64,000 nt of DNA from Caballeronia sp. INDeC2 (GTDB taxonomy: Bacteria; Pseudomonadota; Gammaproteobacteria; Burkholderiales; Burkholderiaceae): contig NZ_JALQDG010000003.1 of assembly GCF_023631325.1 (NCBI RefSeq), positions 62,001 to 126,000 of the forward strand. The letters run 5' to 3'. This document shows, piece after piece, positions 60,617-64,000 of this stretch. The notes below the pieces were generated by a model, which saw only the letters and a list, made by a program, of their open reading frames with translations, was not told where the DNA came from and did not search any database. How positions within the stretch are numbered: the stretch's first letter is position 1; each line of letters starts with the position of its first letter. A program made the position numbers and the translations under genes.

Positions 60617-61210
60617 ATGACGACGATGGCTTGTGGTTCAAACGCGCCGTGCGAACGGCGTGCAGGGTGGTTCGGGAAGCGCGCGCACGAAGTTCTGACG
60701 CGCGGCTTCACGCTGATCGAATTGATGATCGTGCTTGCGATCGTCGGCGTGGTCGCGGCGTATGCGATCCCCGCCTATCAGGATTATCTGGCGCGAAGCC
60801 GCGTGGGCGAGGGCATCACGCTCGCGGCGGCGGCGCGGCTCGCGGTGGCTGAGAACGCGTCGAGCGGGGCGGATCTCGCGGGCGGCTTCGCATCGCCGCC
60901 GGGCACGCGCAACGTCGAGTCCATTCGCGTCGACAGCGACACCGGGCAGATCACGATCGCCTACACGACGCGCGTCGCGCCCGCGGGCTCGAACACGCTG
61001 GTGCTCGTCCCGTCGACGCCCGATAACGCCGATACCCCGACCGCGCGCGTCGCGCTCAGCCGTGGCGTCGTCCAGGCGGGCTCCGTGACATGGGAATGCT
61101 TCGCGGCCGCGAAGACGGATTCGTCACTGCCCGCGCCGGGCGCCGGCCCGTTGCCCGTGCAGGCAGCGACGCTCCGGGCGAACCTTGCTCCGCCGGAGTG
61201 CCGCGCGTAA
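60617..61210 (+). CDS. pilA: Type IV pilin (PilA-like) with a long leader
   Basis: 197 aa; GGAG six bases before the ATG supports this start. A 30-residue leader precedes the prepilin peptidase site G30|FTLIELMIV, with the conserved Glu at mature position 5. The mature pilin has an N-terminal hydrophobic helix and a C-terminal Cys pair (WECFA and PPECRA) that could form the D-loop disulphide. The usual type IVa leader is 6-7 residues. It precedes the PglL gene, a probable glycosyltransferase for pilin. Confidence 0.9.
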   Translation: MTTMACGSNAPCERRAGWFGKRAHEVLTRGFTLIELMIVLAIVGVVAAYAIPAYQDYLARSRVGEGITLAAAARLAVAENASSGADLAGGFASPPGTRNVESIRVDSDTGQITIAYTTRVAPAGSNTLVLVPSTPDNADTPTARVALSRGVVQAGSVTWECFAAAKTDSSLPAPGAGPLPVQAATLRANLAPPECRA

Positions 61211-61376
61211 GCGGTGCGAAAGATCGGGACGAGAGGTAGGCGCGGCCGCGGATCCAAGGCGCCGCCGCGTCGTTTTTGCGCGAAAAGCAGCGATTTCGTA
61301 GCAATTCCGGCCGTTCGACGGACAGCGCGGGCAAAGTTTTGTATAGTGCGCCGGTTGCCGACGTTCCCTGTCCCTC

Positions 61377-63182
61377 ATGCCTTCCCAATACGCACGCTTT
61401 CTCTGCTTCGCCGTCCTGTGTCTTGCGTTGACGATTCCTTTCGCGGTCGTCAACCACACGTATCCGATTCCGACTTTCTACGCCGAATACAGTGCCCTTG
61501 CGCTCTACCTGGCGCTCGGGGCGACGGTCGCGCTGCTGGTGCGCGTGTCCGAGCCCAAGGTGCCGTTCGCGTCGCCGGTCGTCGCCCTGATGCCGCTCGC
61601 GTTCGGCTTGCTGCTCGTCGCGCAGACGCTGCTGTTGCCGGTCGCGCAGCCATCGATGAACTGGCTCGGCGGCGCGTATCTGCTCGCTTCGTTCGTCGCG
61701 GTGCATACGGGCTTCGGACTCGTGCGGGCGGGGCTCGCGGAGAAGACGCTGCGAATCGGCGCGGCGGCGCTGATGGTCGGCGGACTGTTCGCGGTCTTCT
61801 GCCAGATCGTGCAGTTGCTGCATCTCGAAGTGAAGTTCACGCCGTTCGTGGTTGCGTACAACGTGATGGTCGAAAGGCGTCCTTTCGGCAATATGGCGCA
61901 GGCGAATCACCTCGCGACCGTGATTTCCTTTGCGCTGGCGGCGGCGCTGTATTTCGTGCAGGCGCGGCGGCTGCCGATCGGGTTGTGGCTGATTCTGTCG
62001 GCGGTGTATTCGCTCGGGCTCGCGCTCACGGTGTCGCGCGGACCGTGGCTGCAAACGGCGGTGATCGTCGTTGGCGGATTCTGGATGGCGTTCGTTATCG
62101 GGCGTCCGGTTGCATCGGAAGGGTTCGACGGGCCGGGCCGCCGCGACGTGCGTGCGTGGATCGTCCCGATTCTGCTTGCAATCGTCTTCTTCGCCGTGAA
62201 CGCGGCGGTGCGCTGGGCGAATGTGCGCTACGACTTCGGGCTTGCGCAATCGGCCGCGGAGCGCATGCAGGAAGCCAGCCAGATCGCGCCGCGCCTCGCG
62301 CTCTGGAAATACGGCTGGACGATGTTCAAGACGCATCCGCTATTGGGCGTCGGCTGGGGCGAGTTTCCGCGTTATCAGTTCGATCTCGTCCGCGATCTCG
62401 GCGGCGTGGAGATTGCGAATAATGCGCACGATATCTTCATCGACTTGCTCGCGAAAACGGGTGCGCTCGGCATGGCGATTCTCGTCGCGGGCATCGTGTT
62501 CTGGCTGATTCGCGTGGTGCGTGCGCCGCAGACGCCAGCGCGCATTTTCGGGCTGTCGCTGCTCGGCGTGCTCATGATGCACGCGCTCGTCGAGTATCCG
62601 CAGCAGTACATGTTCTTTCTGATGCCGGCGATGCTCGTCATCGGGCTGCTGGAGACGCGTCCGCTGCGGCTCGTCGCGCGTCCACTGTCGTATGGCGTGT
62701 ACGTCGTGCTCGTGCTCGGCGGGCTCGCGGCGCTTTATCCGACGATGCGCGACTACAACCGCGCCGAAGTGCTCTATTACGGATCGCGGCCGGCGGAGCA
62801 GTATCGCGACAATCCGTCGTTCCTGTTCACGGCGTGGGGCGAATACGGTGCGGCGACGCTGTTGCCGATCAACGCGCAGAACGTCGAGGAGAAGCTGGCC
62901 GCGCATCGGAAGGCGATCGCGTTATTGCCGGGTGAAACGGTTTTGCGCCGATACGCGGTGCTGCAGGCGCTTGCGGGACAACGCGCCGAAGCGCTCGATA
63001 CGATGGCGCGGCTGAAGATCTTCGCGACGCAGCTGCACGACTGGCCGAAGCAGCTTTCCGCCGTCTACGATCTGATCGATGAGGCGGGCGCGCCGCTGGC
63101 TTCCTTCAAGGCGGACCTGGTGAAACTGTATGGGGTGCCGGCGCGGAGTCAGGAGCCGTCGGCGGACGATGACGAGGAGTGA
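61377..63182 (+). CDS. pglL: PglL-family O-oligosaccharyltransferase
   Basis: 601 aa, about 11-13 membrane segments then a soluble C-terminal domain of about 170 residues. Wzy_C-type signature HPLLGVGWGEFPRYQ and NNAHDIFIDLLAKTG, with conserved His residues. PglL moves lipid-linked glycan to Ser/Thr of periplasmic proteins; in Burkholderia it sits next to the pilin gene. A Wzy or WaaL ligase is the alternative, less likely beside pilA. Weak ribosome site; the start could lie slightly downstream. Confidence 0.87.
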   Translation: MPSQYARFLCFAVLCLALTIPFAVVNHTYPIPTFYAEYSALALYLALGATVALLVRVSEPKVPFASPVVALMPLAFGLLLVAQTLLLPVAQPSMNWLGGAYLLASFVAVHTGFGLVRAGLAEKTLRIGAAALMVGGLFAVFCQIVQLLHLEVKFTPFVVAYNVMVERRPFGNMAQANHLATVISFALAAALYFVQARRLPIGLWLILSAVYSLGLALTVSRGPWLQTAVIVVGGFWMAFVIGRPVASEGFDGPGRRDVRAWIVPILLAIVFFAVNAAVRWANVRYDFGLAQSAAERMQEASQIAPRLALWKYGWTMFKTHPLLGVGWGEFPRYQFDLVRDLGGVEIANNAHDIFIDLLAKTGALGMAILVAGIVFWLIRVVRAPQTPARIFGLSLLGVLMMHALVEYPQQYMFFLMPAMLVIGLLETRPLRLVARPLSYGVYVVLVLGGLAALYPTMRDYNRAEVLYYGSRPAEQYRDNPSFLFTAWGEYGAATLLPINAQNVEEKLAAHRKAIALLPGETVLRRYAVLQALAGQRAEALDTMARLKIFATQLHDWPKQLSAVYDLIDEAGAPLASFKADLVKLYGVPARSQEPSADDDEE

Positions 63183-63188
63183 GCGAGA

Positions 63189-63683
63189 TCAGAGTGTCGG
63201 CGATGCGTCGTCCGCGACCCAATCCCCGGATTTGCCGCCATGCTTCTCCATCACCCTCACATTCGTGATCGTCATCCCGCGATCCACCGCCTTGCACATG
63301 TCATAAACGGTGAGCAACCCCACCTGCACGGCAGTCAGCGCTTCCATCTCCACCCCCGTGCGCCCGACCGTCTCCACGCGCACCTCGCAATGCACGCCGG
63401 GCAGCGCTTCATCGATCGTGAAATCCACCGCGACGCGCGTCAGCGCCAGCGGATGACACAGCGGGATCAAATCCGCCGTGCGCTTCGCCCCCTGAATCGC
63501 GGCGATGCGCGCGACGCCGAGCACGTCGCCTTTTTTCGCGCGGCCTTCGCGGATCAGCGCGAGCGTGCCGTCGAGCATCGCGATCGAGCCGCGCGCCACG
63601 GCAACGCGCCGCGTCTCGTTCTTTGCGCCGACATCGACCATGTGCGCCTCGCCGGCGGCATCGAAATGAGTGAGTCCGGACAT
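63189..63683 (-). CDS. moaC: Cyclic pyranopterin monophosphate synthase
   Basis: 164 aa from [20 protein letters not shown], with GGAG upstream; an upstream frame is noncoding. Second step of molybdenum cofactor synthesis. Blocks: [53 protein letters not shown]. Length normal. Converges with pglL; divergent from the next partial gene. Confidence 0.97.
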   Translation of the reverse strand: MSGLTHFDAAGEAHMVDVGAKNETRRVAVARGSIAMLDGTLALIREGRAKKGDVLGVARIAAIQGAKRTADLIPLCHPLALTRVAVDFTIDEALPGVHCEVRVETVGRTGVEMEALTAVQVGLLTVYDMCKAVDRGMTITNVRVMEKHGGKSGDWVADDASPTL

Positions 63684-63840
63684 AGCGTCTCCTTCGAGTG
63701 GGCGCCTATCATACCAGCGTGATTTCGCGCGGTTTTCGCGAAACGTCACGGTCCGGCGCGACGCCCCGCGCGCAACACTTGATACGATAAGCTCGTTTTT
63801 GTTTTCGAGCCGACCATCGGCGCTTCGACCGTTTCGCGCC

Positions 63841-64000
63841 ATGCATCCGATACGTCCGAGCCGCGTGCTCATCGCCCAGCTGTGTATCGCTCTCGCCATG
63901 CCGCACGCGGCGCTGGCGCAGTCGGGCTCGCCTTCTGCCAGTTCGACCGGCACGCTCGCCGCGTCGCAACTGCGCTCATCGCAAGAAAACAGCGAAGTGC
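63841..64000 (+). CDS. Partial secreted protein (probable M48/TPR peptidase), cut at window end
   Basis: The first 53 codons only. [20 protein letters not shown] is a signal peptide with likely cleavage after ALA in PHAALAQSG. The visible mature part is Ser/Ala-rich. In Burkholderia the gene beside moaC is usually a YfgC/BepA-like M48 metalloprotease, but the visible sequence does not show the motif. Frame runs off the window. Confidence 0.6.
   Translation, partial: MHPIRPSRVLIAQLCIALAMPHAALAQSGSPSASSTGTLAASQLRSSQENSEV

Overview
The window looks like a chromosomal core segment of a Burkholderiaceae bacterium of the Burkholderia / Paraburkholderia / Caballeronia group. The DNA is high GC with strong third-position GC bias. 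It carries gene orders typical of that family: miaB-phoH-ybeY-corC-lnt, glyQ-glyS-gmhB-plsC, hda-HAD-pcnB-folK-dNK-panB, recA-recX and pilin-pglL. The genus call is inference from protein recall and gene order. No rRNA, CRISPR array, prophage or transposase was seen; the only RNA gene seen is one tRNA.

Layout. 1-12.8 kb: twelve minus-strand genes reading miaB, phoH, ybeY, chaC, corC, lnt, glyQ, glyS, gmhB, plsC, a DUF45 metallopeptidase and gloA (tRNA modification, ribosome maturation, envelope lipid and LPS synthesis, glycyl-tRNA synthesis, methylglyoxal detoxification). 12.9-16.2 kb: a LysR regulator divergent from a VOC protein, an MFS exporter and a HAD phosphatase. 16.3-18.9 kb: ribB with a clear FMN riboswitch, then glpK. 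19-25 kb: small hypotheticals, a leaderless gamma-glutamyltransferase with an MHS transporter, and a two-gene unit (ferritin-like diiron protein plus FMN split-barrel-like protein) of unknown function. 25-31.4 kb: rhlE, a hemolysin III homologue, a two-gene cytochrome c operon, copD and a small membrane protein.

31.5-41.9 kb: the minus-strand operon hda-HAD-pcnB-folK-dNK-panB, divergent purM, then mutL-miaA and dedA. 41.9-46.9 kb: an envelope and stress cluster (GlsB/YeaQ-like protein, a possible tiny lipoprotein, a NlpD-like LysM/LytM lipoprotein, an OmlA/SmpA-like lipoprotein, a tandem zinc-ribbon protein, a glycine-zipper protein), ending in a degraded glutamate/aspartate-binding protein gene. 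46.9-54.3 kb: a carboxymuconolactone-decarboxylase-like protein, a class III aminotransferase, an RpiR regulator, tRNA-Met(CAT), an MHS transporter with a large insert, and a two-component system. 54.4-64 kb: LexA-controlled recA with recX, a DUF2889 protein, sucCD, terC, a type IV pilin with its probable PglL glycosyltransferase, moaC, and the start of a probable secreted protein cut by the window edge.

Most of the window is ordinary housekeeping DNA. The best leads are the gltI remnant, the diiron/FMN-like pair, two genes that start just after terminator hairpins (terC, pilA), dyads at purM, corC and the LysR-VOC promoter, the long pilin leader, and the MHS transporter insert.
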